DNA from: Phycisphaerae bacterium
Lineage (GTDB): Bacteria; Planctomycetota; Phycisphaerae; SM23-33
NCBI GenBank assembly: GCA_016929245.1
Contig: JAFGJE010000183.1
Coordinates: 1-43,542, forward strand
Direction: 5' to 3'
DNA length: 43,542 nucleotides
Below are positions 1 through 8,663 of the stretch, piece after piece; the first letter of the stretch is position 1; each line of letters begins with the position of its first letter. The position numbers and the translations under genes are program-made. Below the pieces are notes generated by a model. It was given only the letters and a program-made list of their open reading frames with translations, was not told the origin of the DNA and made no database searches.

Positions 1-351
1 GAAACATATGTCGCGCCCTTTGAGGGTTTGGATGATTAGAAAACCTTTTTCCCAGGGCGTTGCCCTGGGCTGGTATATTTCAGCCCGCTGGGCTGTAAGA
101 AAGAATTTAGATGCGTAAACCCTTGGCCGTGAGGATTCGGATGTGAATTCTCCCTGAACTTTTCAATTCCGGGTATGGCGTCACCGGATTTCGGGTTTGA
201 GTTCGGATTTTGGTCAATGAATATAGATGCGTAAGCACCGGCCTTTGGGAGACAGATTCTTTCCCGGCGCGGTTTGAAATGGTACAAAGGCTTCTTGTTG
301 GCTTGAATCCCATGAACCTTGTCGGGCAGATGACCCGGGAGAATTTTTCGG
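1..351. other. Non-coding stretch with repeats upstream of the VWA gene
   Basis: I see no convincing gene here; the ORF-track entries are shadows. It holds a stem-loop-rich element at about 51-95 and two copies of a short direct repeat, ATAGATGCGTAA-like, near 107-120 and 221-234 (first copy starts TTTAGATGCGTAAAC, second ATATAGATGCGTAAGC). A GGGAG about 11 nt before the ATG at 352 can serve as ribosome binding site for the next gene. No clear promoter was recognised. Confidence 0.6.
51..95. repeat. Palindromic intergenic element (family I)
   Basis: Two adjacent hairpins: CCCAGGGCGTTGCCCTGGG, which folds on itself, followed by CAGCCCGCTGGGCTG, which also folds on itself. Double hairpins of this kind are typical of dispersed intergenic repeats. 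Only one copy is present in this window, so calling it a family is an inference. Confidence 0.6.
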
Positions 352-2940
352 ATGCGCCTGGAATTCCAGTCCACACACGCCGGGGGACTTCTGTTGACGC
401 TGCTGTTGGGCGTTTCGGGGGGGATGTGCGTGTACGGGCTGGCGGTGTGGATTCGGGGTCGCCGACGGGCGGGATTGCTGGGTTTGTCGGGCGTGGGCGG
501 TCCGGTGACGGCCTGTTTGGCGCTGCTGCTGGACGCGGCCTGGCGGTTCTGGCGCGACGACACCGCGGCAGCGAGACGTTCCTTCCTGGCGGGATTTTCG
601 ACGTTGGTACTGGTGATCGTCACGGCGGTGGTGTGGGAGCGTACCGGTGACGGCGGGGCGTTCTGGATGACGCTGCTGGGGGGGCACCTGGCGACGGGTT
701 TGGGATTGATCTACGCTTCCACGTATCGCGCGTTGGGCAAGGGACGATTTACAACACTGCTGGCGCTGCGGCTGGGTGCGACGGCGGTTCTGCTGGTGAT
801 TCTGTTCAAACCGGCGCTGATGTTTCCCGTCGACACCGACGCGCACAAGCCGACGCTGGCGGTTCTGCTGGATCGCTCCGGTTCGATGGCGACGCGGGAT
901 CAACCCGATGCGCCCAGTCGGCACGCCCGGGCGGCGCGGATGCTCCAGTCCCAGGGCCGGCGGCTGGGTGAGGTGTTCCGCGTGCAATGGTCTGACTTCG
1001 CCGCCGCGGCGGGAGCGGTTTCGTCCGTCGAGCAACTCGCGCATCGTAAACCGGCCGGCCCGGGTACGGACGCGACGGACATCGTCGCCGGATTACGCCT
1101 GGCGGGACAGGTTCAGCCGGGTGTCGGCGTGCTGCTGCTTTCCGACGGAATCCAGAACACGCCCGGCGATCCTGCCGCCTTCGCCGAATCACTCGGTGTG
1201 CCCGTGTACGTGGCGGCGGTCGGTTCCACCAAGCCCTCACCCGGCGGGATGAACCTGGAACTGCTCCGCGTGGACGCTCCGCTCCAGGCGGCCGCCGACC
1301 ACGCCGTGGATATCACCGCCCGGATTCGCATGACGCGCCTCGCGAACCGCCAGGCGGAGGTGCAACTGTTCGAGGGAAACGCCGCCGCTCCGTTGGCGAG
1401 CGAAAGGATTTCCACCACCGAGGACGACGCGGCCGTCCCGGTGAGATTCTCCTGGACGCCGCGAAACCCCGCCGACGCGGAATCGAAAGACAATCCCGTC
1501 ACGCTGCGCGTCCGCGTTTCGCCCCAGCCCGCCGAAAGCACCACCGACGACAATGAAATCGTGCTGCACGTGGCCGTCACGGAACCGACGCTGCGCGTGC
1601 TGTACATCGAAGGCGCGGTTCGGCCGGAGTATAAATATCTCCGTCGATTGTTGCGGCGCGACCCGAACGTGCAGTTCGCCGGGCTGGTGCGCATCGGGGG
1701 GAACCGGTTCTGGTCGCAGGGGAAACTCGACGGTAAGGGTTTGGCGGGATTGCCCACGAGCGACGAGGATTTTCGCCGGTTCGACGTGCTGATTCTCGGC
1801 GACCTGGCGGCATCGTTCCCGGGTCCGGCGCGGATGGACCGCATCCGCCGCTTCGTCGCCGACGGCGGGGGACTCGTGATGCTCGGTGGGCAGAGCAGTT
1901 TCGGGCCCGGCGGATATGATCGGACAGCCGTCGCGGCCGCGTTGCCCGTCGTCGTGGGCGACAGGAATCAGCCGCAGGTCCAGGGACAGTTCGTGCCGCA
2001 ACTGACGGCCTTGGGCGCGGAGCATCCGATCTTCGCCGGGATCGCGCACTATTTTTCCCGGCAGGACGGCCGGGCTCCGGACGCTTCCGTCGCGCCCCTG
2101 CCGCCGCTGAAAGGCTGCGTGAGCGTCCCTCGCGCCAAGCCCGGCGCCGCCGTCCTGGCGGTGCATCCGACGGAGCGCAACGAAGCCGGGCCTTTAATCG
2201 TGCTGGCGGTCGAACCGTTCGGCGCGGGGCGGTCGGCGGCGTTGACCGTCGACACCACCTGGCGATGGTACTTACCGCTCCAGGCGATGGGCGTCAAAAG
2301 TCCCTACGCGCGATTCTGGCGGCAGATGATCCGCTGGCTGGCGGGCGCGGAAGCGTCCGCGTCGCGCGACGGCGCGATGGCGGTGCTCCGCGCGGAACGA
2401 ACCTTCGCGCGGGCCGGGACGCCTTTGCCCGCACAGGCCTACGTGCGAAACACCGACGGCGCCCCGGCGAAGGAAGCGAAGGTTACCATGACAATTCGCC
2501 CGGCTGGGGGATCGGGTGAAAGCAACCCGCTGGACATCCAACGTAAAGCCACCGAATCCCCGGGATTGTTTGAAGGGGAAATTGCACTCACCGAACCGGG
2601 CAAGTTTATCATGACGATGACGGCGACGGACGAAAACGGCATGTCCCTCGGCGGCGACGAATTACCGCTGACGATCCTCCCAAAATCCTCGGAGCGCGAC
2701 GATACCGCCCGCAACGACACGCTGCTCCGCGCCCTGGCGGATCGCAGCGGGGGGGTGTTCGTGGAACTCCCATCCCTGCCGGACCTTCTGGATATGCTTC
2801 TATCAAGGCACAGCCGTCAAACCGACTCCCTCCCCCAGGCGAGAGTGCAACCCCTCTATCACTTCCCCTCGCTCTTCGTGGTCTTCCTGCTTCTCCTGAC
2901 CGCCGAGTGGGTGCTGCGAAGACGTTGGCAGCTGCGTTGA
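352..2940 (+). CDS. Membrane protein with VWA domain and glutamine amidotransferase-like domain
   Basis: 862 aa. About four N-terminal membrane segments (roughly residues 12-35, 45-62, 78-95, 105-155) precede a von Willebrand A domain that carries the MIDAS-type motif DRSGSM at 174-179. A later region starting near LRVLYIEGAVRPEYKYL (about 415) and running through FVADGGGLVMLGG resembles the class I glutamine amidotransferase-like fold found in planctomycete VWA proteins; I see no catalytic Cys-His-Glu triad. A last membrane segment lies near the C-terminus (FVVFLLLLTAEWVL). Most of the protein should be periplasmic. Relatives often sit beside BatA/MoxR-type genes, but the upstream neighbour is outside the window, so that context cannot be checked. 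The substrate and exact role are unknown. The ATG start has GGGAG about 11 nt upstream. Confidence 0.8.
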   Translation: MRLEFQSTHAGGLLLTLLLGVSGGMCVYGLAVWIRGRRRAGLLGLSGVGGPVTACLALLLDAAWRFWRDDTAAARRSFLAGFSTLVLVIVTAVVWERTGDGGAFWMTLLGGHLATGLGLIYASTYRALGKGRFTTLLALRLGATAVLLVILFKPALMFPVDTDAHKPTLAVLLDRSGSMATRDQPDAPSRHARAARMLQSQGRRLGEVFRVQWSDFAAAAGAVSSVEQLAHRKPAGPGTDATDIVAGLRLAGQVQPGVGVLLLSDGIQNTPGDPAAFAESLGVPVYVAAVGSTKPSPGGMNLELLRVDAPLQAAADHAVDITARIRMTRLANRQAEVQLFEGNAAAPLASERISTTEDDAAVPVRFSWTPRNPADAESKDNPVTLRVRVSPQPAESTTDDNEIVLHVAVTEPTLRVLYIEGAVRPEYKYLRRLLRRDPNVQFAGLVRIGGNRFWSQGKLDGKGLAGLPTSDEDFRRFDVLILGDLAASFPGPARMDRIRRFVADGGGLVMLGGQSSFGPGGYDRTAVAAALPVVVGDRNQPQVQGQFVPQLTALGAEHPIFAGIAHYFSRQDGRAPDASVAPLPPLKGCVSVPRAKPGAAVLAVHPTERNEAGPLIVLAVEPFGAGRSAALTVDTTWRWYLPLQAMGVKSPYARFWRQMIRWLAGAEASASRDGAMAVLRAERTFARAGTPLPAQAYVRNTDGAPAKEAKVTMTIRPAGGSGESNPLDIQRKATESPGLFEGEIALTEPGKFIMTMTATDENGMSLGGDELPLTILPKSSERDDTARNDTLLRALADRSGGVFVELPSLPDLLDMLLSRHSRQTDSLPQARVQPLYHFPSLFVVFLLLLTAEWVLRRRWQLR

Positions 2941-3039
2941 ACCATGAAGTCTTCAGTGAGGATTGTGCTCGAACTATATTGCGGATTGTCGAAAATCCCA
3001 TAGGGACGGATTGAAAACATGGAAGATTCCCCCTCTTCG

Positions 3040-3270
3040 TCCCGGAGGGACGGGAAGCGTTTAGCCGGGGTGTGAGCAAAGCGAACCCCCGGAAAGGATA
3101 CCCGAGAAAATGAGTCCCAACGGGACGACAGCGATTTGGATATTTCGCAAGACGAACGAATATTTCAGATTCGCTGCCGTCCCTCCGGGACTTGGGATTT
3201 CAGGAATCCCGTAACCGGGGGTTCGCTGCGCTCACACCCCGGCTAAACGCTAACGGCCCCTTCGGGGCCG
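3040..3270. repeat. Composite palindromic element (family E)
   Basis: A 230-bp array of nested hairpins fills most of the 2941-3327 gap. The outer arms GCGTTTAGCCGGGGTGTGAG (from 3057) and its complement, ending in CCGGCTAAACGC (to about 3250), pair over about 36 bp with two mismatches. Inside or beside them lie smaller hairpins: CGTCCCGGAGGGACG (3039-3053), GTCCCAACGGGAC (3114-3126), GTCCCTCCGGGAC (3179-3191) and GGCCCCTTCGGGGCC (3255-3269). No gene is visible in the gap. It separates the VWA gene from a convergent minus-strand gene and could terminate either transcript. Confidence 0.75.
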
Positions 3271-3327
3271 GGATATTCCAAAACAGAAAAAACGGATGAA
3301 CCTTTTTCCGCATTTTCCCTCCAAATG

Positions 3328-3729
3328 TTATTTCCCGCTCTTCTCCATCTCCCGCAGGCGTTTCACGACTTCGTTGAGGCGGAATTCGATGGTGTTTAAG
3401 ATCCAGAACTGGAAGTGCTCGACCTTGGCCTGCTTGTGGATCATCCAGATGACCTTCAGGCTGACCATCAGGACGGCGATTTCGAGGGAAATCAGCGTCG
3501 GCATGATTTTCAGGTCGGGATACACGTGCCCCATAACGTCCAGCGCCAGCAGGATCAGCAGCAGCGTGATGAAGATCACGTTGAGCAGGCGGTCGCGCCG
3601 GCGGTCTTCCTCGCCGCCGATCTGCCCGATGATGTCGCGAATTTTCTCCTTCTCTTCGCGGTAGCTGCGCAGTTCCTCCTGCAGCGAGGCGAATTCCGCT
3701 TCCGATCGTCGTGAGGGATGTTCGTTCAT
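3328..3729 (-). CDS. Small membrane protein with N-terminal coiled coil, unknown function
   Basis: 133 aa from the ATG at 3729. The ORF track extends 17 codons further to a TTG, but the ATG is preferred because an AGGAAAGAG lies about 12 nt upstream. The N-terminal third is charged and heptad-like (LQEELRSYREEKEKIRDII). Two hydrophobic segments follow (LLNVIFITLLLILLALDVMG and PTLISLEIAVLMVSLKVIWM), then a charged tail (FRLNEVVKRLREMEKSGK). The expected topology is two transmembrane helices with both ends cytoplasmic. I do not recognise a named family, and nothing in the sequence shows an enzymatic role. It lies 87 bp downstream of the M50 peptidase gene on the same strand, so the two may be cotranscribed. 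Confidence 0.7.
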   Translation of the reverse strand: MNEHPSRRSEAEFASLQEELRSYREEKEKIRDIIGQIGGEEDRRRDRLLNVIFITLLLILLALDVMGHVYPDLKIMPTLISLEIAVLMVSLKVIWMIHKQAKVEHFQFWILNTIEFRLNEVVKRLREMEKSGK

Positions 3730-3816
3730 GATGATTGGATTCTCTTTCCTGTGTTCTTCCTGTCCCGTGGATGGATTCAAAGTATAACGGGACTTCAGCC
3801 CGCCGTTTCATACAAC

Positions 3817-4497
3817 TTACGCCAATCCCACCGCTCGCTGGGTGATGTGCATGACCTCGGACAGCAGCCAGCCGAGGGGGTCGGGCATGGGCTGGTGAAA
3901 AAAACGCGAAAACAAACCCGGACCCGCCAGCAGCAGCAACAACGTCCACATCCCGTATTTCATCTGCCACTGCATGAAACCCATCTGTTTTTCCGGCGGG
4001 AGCATTTCCCGCAGGATATGATGGCCGTCCAGGGGGAACAGGGGCAGCAGATTGAACGTGAACAGACAGACGTTGATGGAAAGGATAATCAGTAACGCCT
4101 CGATCACCAAAATACCGCGTTCGCCGAGGGTTTCCATCAACGGCGAGGCGATGAAAACCCGCAATCCGCATCCGGCGAGGATCGCCAGGGACAGGTTCGA
4201 CAACGGGCCGGCCAGCGACACCATGATATCGCCGATCCGGCGGGGATGGAGATTGTACGGATTGACGGGAACGGGCTTGGCCCAGCCGAATCCCGCCACC
4301 AGCAGCATGATCGTCCCGATGGGATCGAGGTGTCGCAACGGATTCAGCGACACGCGCCCCGCGCGCAAGGCGGTCGGATCCCCGAACGCCAGGGCGATCC
4401 GCGCGTGGGCGAACTCGTGCAGCGTCAGGCTCAGCAGCAACACCGGAACCAGCAGGACGAAAAGCACGGGATTTTGTTGTAGTAGTTCGATCAGCAT
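3817..4497 (-). CDS. Site-2 protease-type zinc metallopeptidase (M50 family)
   Basis: 226 aa, almost entirely membrane-embedded. The zinc motif HEFAH is at residues 27-31, inside the first transmembrane segment. The third ligand lies in the motif [10 protein letters not shown] (149-158, D157), as in site-2 proteases. A PVNPYNL segment and AGPLSNL near residue 100 are also typical of the small bacterial group of this family that lacks PDZ domains. Such enzymes cut membrane-spanning peptides within the bilayer. No anti-sigma factor or other clear substrate is encoded nearby. The gene is divergent from kdsD; a possible minus-strand promoter (TTGTAT, 17 bp, TAAAAG) ends about 9 nt before the ATG, and there is no obvious Shine-Dalgarno sequence, which hints at a leaderless message. 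Family call is strong, substrate unknown. Confidence 0.9.
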   Translation of the reverse strand: MLIELLQQNPVLFVLLVPVLLLSLTLHEFAHARIALAFGDPTALRAGRVSLNPLRHLDPIGTIMLLVAGFGWAKPVPVNPYNLHPRRIGDIMVSLAGPLSNLSLAILAGCGLRVFIASPLMETLGERGILVIEALLIILSINVCLFTFNLLPLFPLDGHHILREMLPPEKQMGFMQWQMKYGMWTLLLLLAGPGLFSRFFHQPMPDPLGWLLSEVMHITQRAVGLA

Positions 4498-4513
4498 ATT
4501 TCTATTCTTTTAC

Positions 4514-4543
4514 TTGACCCCACGGCGGCATACAAGACATAAT
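4514..4543 (+). promoter_or_regulatory. Candidate sigma70 promoter for kdsD
   Basis: TTGACC (4514-4519), an 18-bp spacer and CATAAT (4538-4543). Transcription would begin near 4550, leaving a leader of about 60 nt before the kdsD ATG. Seen by eye only. Confidence 0.5.
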
Positions 4544-4609
4544 GCCCCCCTTATTCAGCCCGACACGGCTGAATCCTCGTCTTCGGGAAAACCAACGGCG
4601 GGGAAGAAC

Positions 4610-5611
4610 ATGGATAATGCCTCGGAACAACTTGTGCAGGGGGCTCGCATTCTGCGGGCCGAGGGCGAAGCGATTGCCGCCCTCGCGGAGCGCATCGGAA
4701 CCATGCCCGCGTTCACGGAGGCGGTGCGGGCGGTGCATGAGTGTACCGGCAAGGTGGTCCTGACCGGCGTGGGCAAGGCCGGAATCATCGGACAGAAGAT
4801 CTCCGCGACCCTCGCCTCCACCGGAACGTTGAGCATTTTCCTGCATCCCGTCGAAGCCCTGCACGGCGACCTGGGCCGGCTGCAACGCGACGACGTGGTC
4901 ATCGCGCTGTCCAACAGCGGATCGAGCGAGGAAATCGTCCGCCTGCTGGATCACATCAAGCGGCGCGGCACGAAACTCATCGCCTTCACCGGACAGGCGG
5001 ATTCCCCGCTGGCGCACCACGCGGACATCACGCTGTGCTACGGGCCCATCGAGGAAGCCTGCCCGCTGGGCGTCGCCCCGTCGGTCAGCACGACGGTGAT
5101 GCTCGCCCTGGGCGACGCGCTGGCGCTGACGGTGATGGAAATGCGGAAGTTTCAGCCGGAGGACTACGCCGCCTTCCACCCCGGCGGGGCGCTGGGGCGA
5201 AAATTCCTCAAGGTCGAGGAAGTGATGACCTTCCGCCGGGGCGAACGCTTGAGCACCGCCGAGGAAGGACTGACTCTCGCCGAGGCGCTTCGCCAGGCGG
5301 AACAGGTCGAGCGGCGCACCGGCGCGATGCTCCTGGTGGACGGGGAGGGGAAACTCACGGGCATCCTCACCGACGCCGACCTGCGCCGCAAGCTGGTCGC
5401 CGCCGACGCCGCGGCGCTGCTGGACCAATCCGTCCGGGACGTGATGACGAAGAATCCCAAGCGAATCCGCCTGGGCGACCTGGCGAGCCAGGCCGAGGCG
5501 ATGATGAACCGGTATCGTATCGACGAGTTGCCCGTCGTGGACGACGCGGATCGACCCGTCGGCGTGATGGACGTTCAGGATCTGCTGGGCGTGAAAACCA
5601 TACGTGAATAA
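4610..5611 (+). CDS. kdsD: Arabinose-5-phosphate isomerase (KpsF/GutQ type) with two CBS domains
   Basis: 333 aa from the ATG at 4610. The ORF track begins at 4052, but that extension is antisense to the M50 gene and shows no family similarity. The SIS domain (about 35-190) has the signature GVGKAGIIG and the sugar-phosphate-binding SNSGSSEE, then [13 protein letters not shown] as in KdsD. Two CBS domains follow (about 205-330; [10 protein letters not shown] and [10 protein letters not shown] mark their starts). The family interconverts ribulose 5-phosphate and arabinose 5-phosphate, the first step towards Kdo for lipopolysaccharide, in the cytosol. No kdsA, kdsB or kdsC is in the window. A GGGGAAG a few bases upstream supports the start. 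The length matches E. coli KdsD (328 aa). Confidence 0.93.
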   Translation: MDNASEQLVQGARILRAEGEAIAALAERIGTMPAFTEAVRAVHECTGKVVLTGVGKAGIIGQKISATLASTGTLSIFLHPVEALHGDLGRLQRDDVVIALSNSGSSEEIVRLLDHIKRRGTKLIAFTGQADSPLAHHADITLCYGPIEEACPLGVAPSVSTTVMLALGDALALTVMEMRKFQPEDYAAFHPGGALGRKFLKVEEVMTFRRGERLSTAEEGLTLAEALRQAEQVERRTGAMLLVDGEGKLTGILTDADLRRKLVAADAAALLDQSVRDVMTKNPKRIRLGDLASQAEAMMNRYRIDELPVVDDADRPVGVMDVQDLLGVKTIRE

Positions 5612-5661
5612 CGGGGGAATGTCGGAAGCATGAACAGGACAGTCAACAGGAGTACAACGAA

Positions 5662-6861
5662 GTGAAACCGATGGGTGTAGCAGTGGTCGGCGCGTCGATG
5701 CGCAGCAGCATGGTGTTGAAATACCTGAAGGATCATCCGGAGAACGGGCATATCGAAGGAATCTATGACATCATCCCCGCTCGCGGCGAATACATGCTGA
5801 AACAGTACGGGCATTCGGACGCCCGCGTGTATGATTCTCTTGAGCAGGCGGTCGGCGATCCGGACGTCGACGCGGTGTGCGTCTGCACTTCCGACGGCGA
5901 GCACGTCAAACCGTCCGTGGCGGCGCTGGCGGCGGGCAAGCACGTGTTCTGCGAAAAACCCATGACGATCACTCTCGAAGACGCCGATGAACTGATCGCC
6001 GCGGCGCAGAAGTCCCGGGCCGTCTTTTACCTGGGTATGAACCTGCGGCATGCGCCGGTGTTCGACCAAATGCACAAGATGGTGCAGGAGGGGAAGATCG
6101 GAAGACTGCTGGCGATTGAATCCAACGAGCATTATTTCGGCGGGCGGACGTATTTCCGTCGCTGGAACCGCCTGCGACAGTACGGCGGCGGGTTGTGGAT
6201 CACCAAAGCCTGCCACGACTTCGATCTTCTGAACTGGTTCGCCGGTGGAAAGGCGAAGCGCGTCTTCGGCGTGAGCAGCCTGAGCCACTACAAGCCCAAT
6301 CCCAAGGCCGGAACGCATTGCCGGGTGTGCGGCCTGAAAAACGAGTGCCCCGACTATTTCGACGTCAGCGATCCGAAGGCGTTGAGCTGGAGTCCGGAAA
6401 ACGAAGTCCTGGGGCGTCTGACGGAAGAAGCCACGGGCGTTCCGCGGGATATTTGTCTGTACAATTCCGACAAGGACACCTTCGACAACGGTATCGCGAT
6501 TGTCGAATACGACAACGACGTAAGGGCGACGTACACCGTCAGCGTGGTCGCGTCGATGAGCACCCGGCAGATGCGTTTGACGGGCACGGACGGTTTCATC
6601 GAGGGCGATCTTCACGCCGGTATCGTGAAATACTGGAAACGATACGCCAAGGAAGGCGATTGGCCCGAAGTGATCGACCTGAATGAAAAAATGCACTCCG
6701 GGCACGGCGGCGCGGACGACAATCTGTTGTATGACTTTTTCGAGTGCTGCCGCACGGGCAAGAAACCCAGGAGCAGCTGGATGGACGGCCGCGCGAGCGT
6801 GCAGGTGGGTCTGGCGGCGCGGGAATCCTGCGACACCGGAAACCCCGTGATCCTGGGATAA
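5662..6861 (+). CDS. Gfo/Idh/MocA-family NAD(P)-dependent oxidoreductase with Cys cluster
   Basis: 399 aa. The N-terminal Rossmann fold starts VAVVGASMRSS and contains the family hallmark CEKPMTITLEDADELI. The substrate-side domain has the histidine of KACHDFDLLNWF. A short cysteine cluster (HCRVCGLKNECPDYF, about residue 220) may bind a metal or stabilise the fold and is an addition to the core family. Members oxidise or reduce sugars and cyclitols, often on cell-wall or plant polysaccharide breakdown routes; the substrate here is unknown. There is no signal peptide, so it should be cytosolic. The GTG start at 5662 is chosen because AGGAG lies 9 nt upstream, a better distance than for the ATG at 5671. 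It may be cotranscribed with kdsD, 50 bp upstream, and with the next oxidoreductase, although a long palindrome separates them. Confidence 0.88.
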   Translation: MKPMGVAVVGASMRSSMVLKYLKDHPENGHIEGIYDIIPARGEYMLKQYGHSDARVYDSLEQAVGDPDVDAVCVCTSDGEHVKPSVAALAAGKHVFCEKPMTITLEDADELIAAAQKSRAVFYLGMNLRHAPVFDQMHKMVQEGKIGRLLAIESNEHYFGGRTYFRRWNRLRQYGGGLWITKACHDFDLLNWFAGGKAKRVFGVSSLSHYKPNPKAGTHCRVCGLKNECPDYFDVSDPKALSWSPENEVLGRLTEEATGVPRDICLYNSDKDTFDNGIAIVEYDNDVRATYTVSVVASMSTRQMRLTGTDGFIEGDLHAGIVKYWKRYAKEGDWPEVIDLNEKMHSGHGGADDNLLYDFFECCRTGKKPRSSWMDGRASVQVGLAARESCDTGNPVILG

Positions 6862-6872
6862 AAAAACGAAAT

Positions 6873-6965
6873 GATCCACGGATTTCACGGATTCAAGAGG
6901 ATTGCACGGATGTTTTTTACAAATAAATCCGTGCAATCCTCTTGAATCCGTGAAATCCGTGGATC
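6873..6965. repeat. Perfect long palindrome (family F) between two oxidoreductase genes
   Basis: Arms at 6873-6911 and 6927-6965 are exact reverse complements over 39 bp, with a 15-nt AT-rich spacer. The arm begins GATCCACGGATTTCACGGAT. A transcript would form a 39-bp hairpin. A fragment of similar wording (TCCACGAATCC...TTTCACGTATTCCACGA) sits at 8122-8160, downstream of the next gene. Confidence 0.9.
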
Positions 6966-7040
6966 CTGTATTGGAAGATGGATTTGTGAATCCAAACGCA
7001 TTCGATTCGATGGGAAACCGGATTTCAAAGGAGCAATACC

Positions 7041-8120
7041 GTGGCGAAGCGAATATTGACCGTGGGTATTTTAGGCCAGGGACGCAGCGGGTATGACATT
7101 CACGCCCGATGGCTGCGACAAGCGCCGAAGCAATACAAAATCACCGCCGTCTCGGACGAACTGCCCGAACGCCGTGCGGACGCCGCCCGGGAACTCGGCG
7201 CCCGAACCTACAAGGATTACCGCGAACTTCTCCGTAAGGAGAAGGATCTGGACCTGATCGTCAACGCCTTACCGAGCACCGGGCATCCCGCGGGCACGAT
7301 TGAAGCGTTGAACCTCGGCCATAATGTCGTCTGCGAGAAACCGCTGGCGACGAAAGTCGCCGACCTGGACAGGATGATCGCGGCCGCCAAGAAAAACCGT
7401 CGCCTGCTGGCGCCGTTTCAGAATTCGCGCTTCGCGCCGTATTTCACCAAGACCCGCGAAGTGATCGCTTCGGGCGTGCTGGGCGAGATTCTCTACATCC
7501 GGTCCAACTGGAGCGGATTCTCCCGTCGCTGGGACTGGCAGACGCTGCAGAAGAACTGGGGCGGCAGCCTGAACAACACCGGCCCGCACCCGATGGACCA
7601 GGCGGTGATGCTCTTCGGGGAAGGGAAAAAAATGCCGAACGTCTTCGCGAAGATGATCTCCGGCCCGGGCAGCCTCGGCGACGCCGACGACCTGGACGTG
7701 ATCATTCTGCACGGAAAGGGTTCGCCGACGATCGAAGTCGTCCTCAACAGCTACCAGGCGTTTCCGCAGGGGGACTTGATCAACGTCAGCGGTTCCCTCG
7801 GCGGACTGGCGGCGGGACAGAACGGGGTCACGTGGAAATACTACGATCCGAAGAAGGCCTCCAGACAAAAGCTCCATAAAAAATGGTCCGTCAATCGCCA
7901 GTACGTCTCGGAAAAAATTCCCTGGACGGAAAAGTTCTGGAAACTGCCTAAACAGTATCTCGAAATGGGATTCCCCTATATGTCGATGCTGTTTTATAAC
8001 AACATTCACGACGTGCTGACGGGCAAAGGCAAACTGATCGTGACCCCCCAACAGGTGCGAACGCAGGTGGCGGTCATCGAGGAATGTCACCGACAGAACC
8101 GCCTGCCGAAGAAGAAGTAG
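7041..8120 (+). CDS. Gfo/Idh/MocA-family oxidoreductase
   Basis: 359 aa. It begins with a Rossmann dinucleotide-binding motif GILGQGRSGYDIHARW, followed by the family signature NVVCEKPLATKVADLDRMI. The second domain carries GGSLNNTGPHPMDQAV, which places the expected catalytic histidine. Members act on sugars or cyclitols with NAD(H) or NADP(H) in the cytosol; the substrate is not evident. It is only distantly similar to the upstream gene product, so this is a pair of different subfamilies, not a recent duplication. The GTG start at 7041 has AAAGGAG 7-8 nt upstream, an excellent ribosome binding site. The C-terminus is basic (RQNRLPKKK). The neighbouring oxidoreductase suggests a shared sugar pathway. 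Confidence 0.87.
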   Translation: MAKRILTVGILGQGRSGYDIHARWLRQAPKQYKITAVSDELPERRADAARELGARTYKDYRELLRKEKDLDLIVNALPSTGHPAGTIEALNLGHNVVCEKPLATKVADLDRMIAAAKKNRRLLAPFQNSRFAPYFTKTREVIASGVLGEILYIRSNWSGFSRRWDWQTLQKNWGGSLNNTGPHPMDQAVMLFGEGKKMPNVFAKMISGPGSLGDADDLDVIILHGKGSPTIEVVLNSYQAFPQGDLINVSGSLGGLAAGQNGVTWKYYDPKKASRQKLHKKWSVNRQYVSEKIPWTEKFWKLPKQYLEMGFPYMSMLFYNNIHDVLTGKGKLIVTPQQVRTQVAVIEECHRQNRLPKKK

Positions 8121-8172
8121 TCCACGAATCCCTCAGGGACAGGTTTCACGTATTCCACGAAAAAAATCGGTC

Positions 8173-8256
8173 GGGTGCCGTGGTTCGCGGAATCCCGTAG
8201 GGGTGAAGCAACCACGTAATTCGTGGAACGTGGTTGCTTCGCGAACCACGGCACCC
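8173..8256. repeat. Palindromic element (family D, copy 1)
   Basis: The left arm starts GGGTGCCGTGGTTCGCG and the right arm ends CGCGAACCACGGCACCC. The inner arms GAAGCAACCACGT and ACGTGGTTGCTTC also pair. The left arm carries about 15 extra bases (GAATCCCGTAGGGGT) that break the symmetry. Copy 2 is at 42927-43023. It lies between convergent genes ending at 8120 (+) and 8275 (-). Confidence 0.85.
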
Positions 8257-8274
8257 GGTGTTTTTCATTTCTTT

Positions 8275-8637
8275 CTACTCAATCCGTCGCAGTGTCCAAT
8301 GATCGTCTTTTTCTTGTTGTAGTTCCATCACAACGTTGAAATCGTTTCTTTTCAGTAGGATTTGACGATGGGATTCGTCGGTTTGGAGGACTTGATAATC
8401 TCCGTGTTGAGCGCGACGGACACATCCGCGATCCCGGCTGACCGGTCCTTCGTAATGGAGATAGGCCATACGATGATCGGGGAGTTTTCGGCAGGGAATG
8501 CTTTGCCCGGGGGATAGAGTGGTTGGGTCGGCGGGACACTGCCATGTCGCCAGCGCGTCGGATTCTTCAAGCAGGAAGTCCCAGTGCTCCCGCTGGTCCA
8601 TGGTGTGATGCAGTATGACAAATCTTCGTGTCATCAT
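8275..8637 (-). CDS. Stand-alone LigD-type 3'-phosphoesterase (DNA polymerase ligase N-terminal) domain protein
   Basis: 120 aa from the first of two tandem ATG codons (8637; the second is at 8634). The extra 50 residues in the ORF track are the translation of an intergenic repeat and are rejected. The sequence RRFVILHHTMDQREHWDFLL (residues 4-23) and LPDHRMAYLHYEGPV (52-66) match the core motifs of the 3'-phosphoesterase domain that in many bacteria is fused to DNA ligase D; H11, D20 and H55 are candidate metal or catalytic residues. That domain trims 3'-phosphate or ribonucleotide ends during non-homologous end joining. Here it stands alone, as in several planctomycetes, with no Ku, ligase or polymerase gene nearby. 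The role is therefore inferred; family membership is likely. Confidence 0.78.
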   Translation of the reverse strand: MMTRRFVILHHTMDQREHWDFLLEESDALATWQCPADPTTLSPGQSIPCRKLPDHRMAYLHYEGPVSRDRGCVRRAQHGDYQVLQTDESHRQILLKRNDFNVVMELQQEKDDHWTLRRIE

Positions 8638-8663
8638 GAGGATTCCATCACGAGGGAACTTAT

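Noticed and set aside
210-650. 146-aa ORF at the left edge
   Set aside because: Overlaps the VWA gene in another frame and starts inside a repeat.
4052-4609. N-terminal extension of kdsD in the ORF track
   Set aside because: Antisense to the M50 gene and without homology; ATG at 4610 fits the family length.
5575-6936. 453-aa minus-strand ORF over the first oxidoreductase
   Set aside because: Antisense shadow; starts inside a palindromic repeat.
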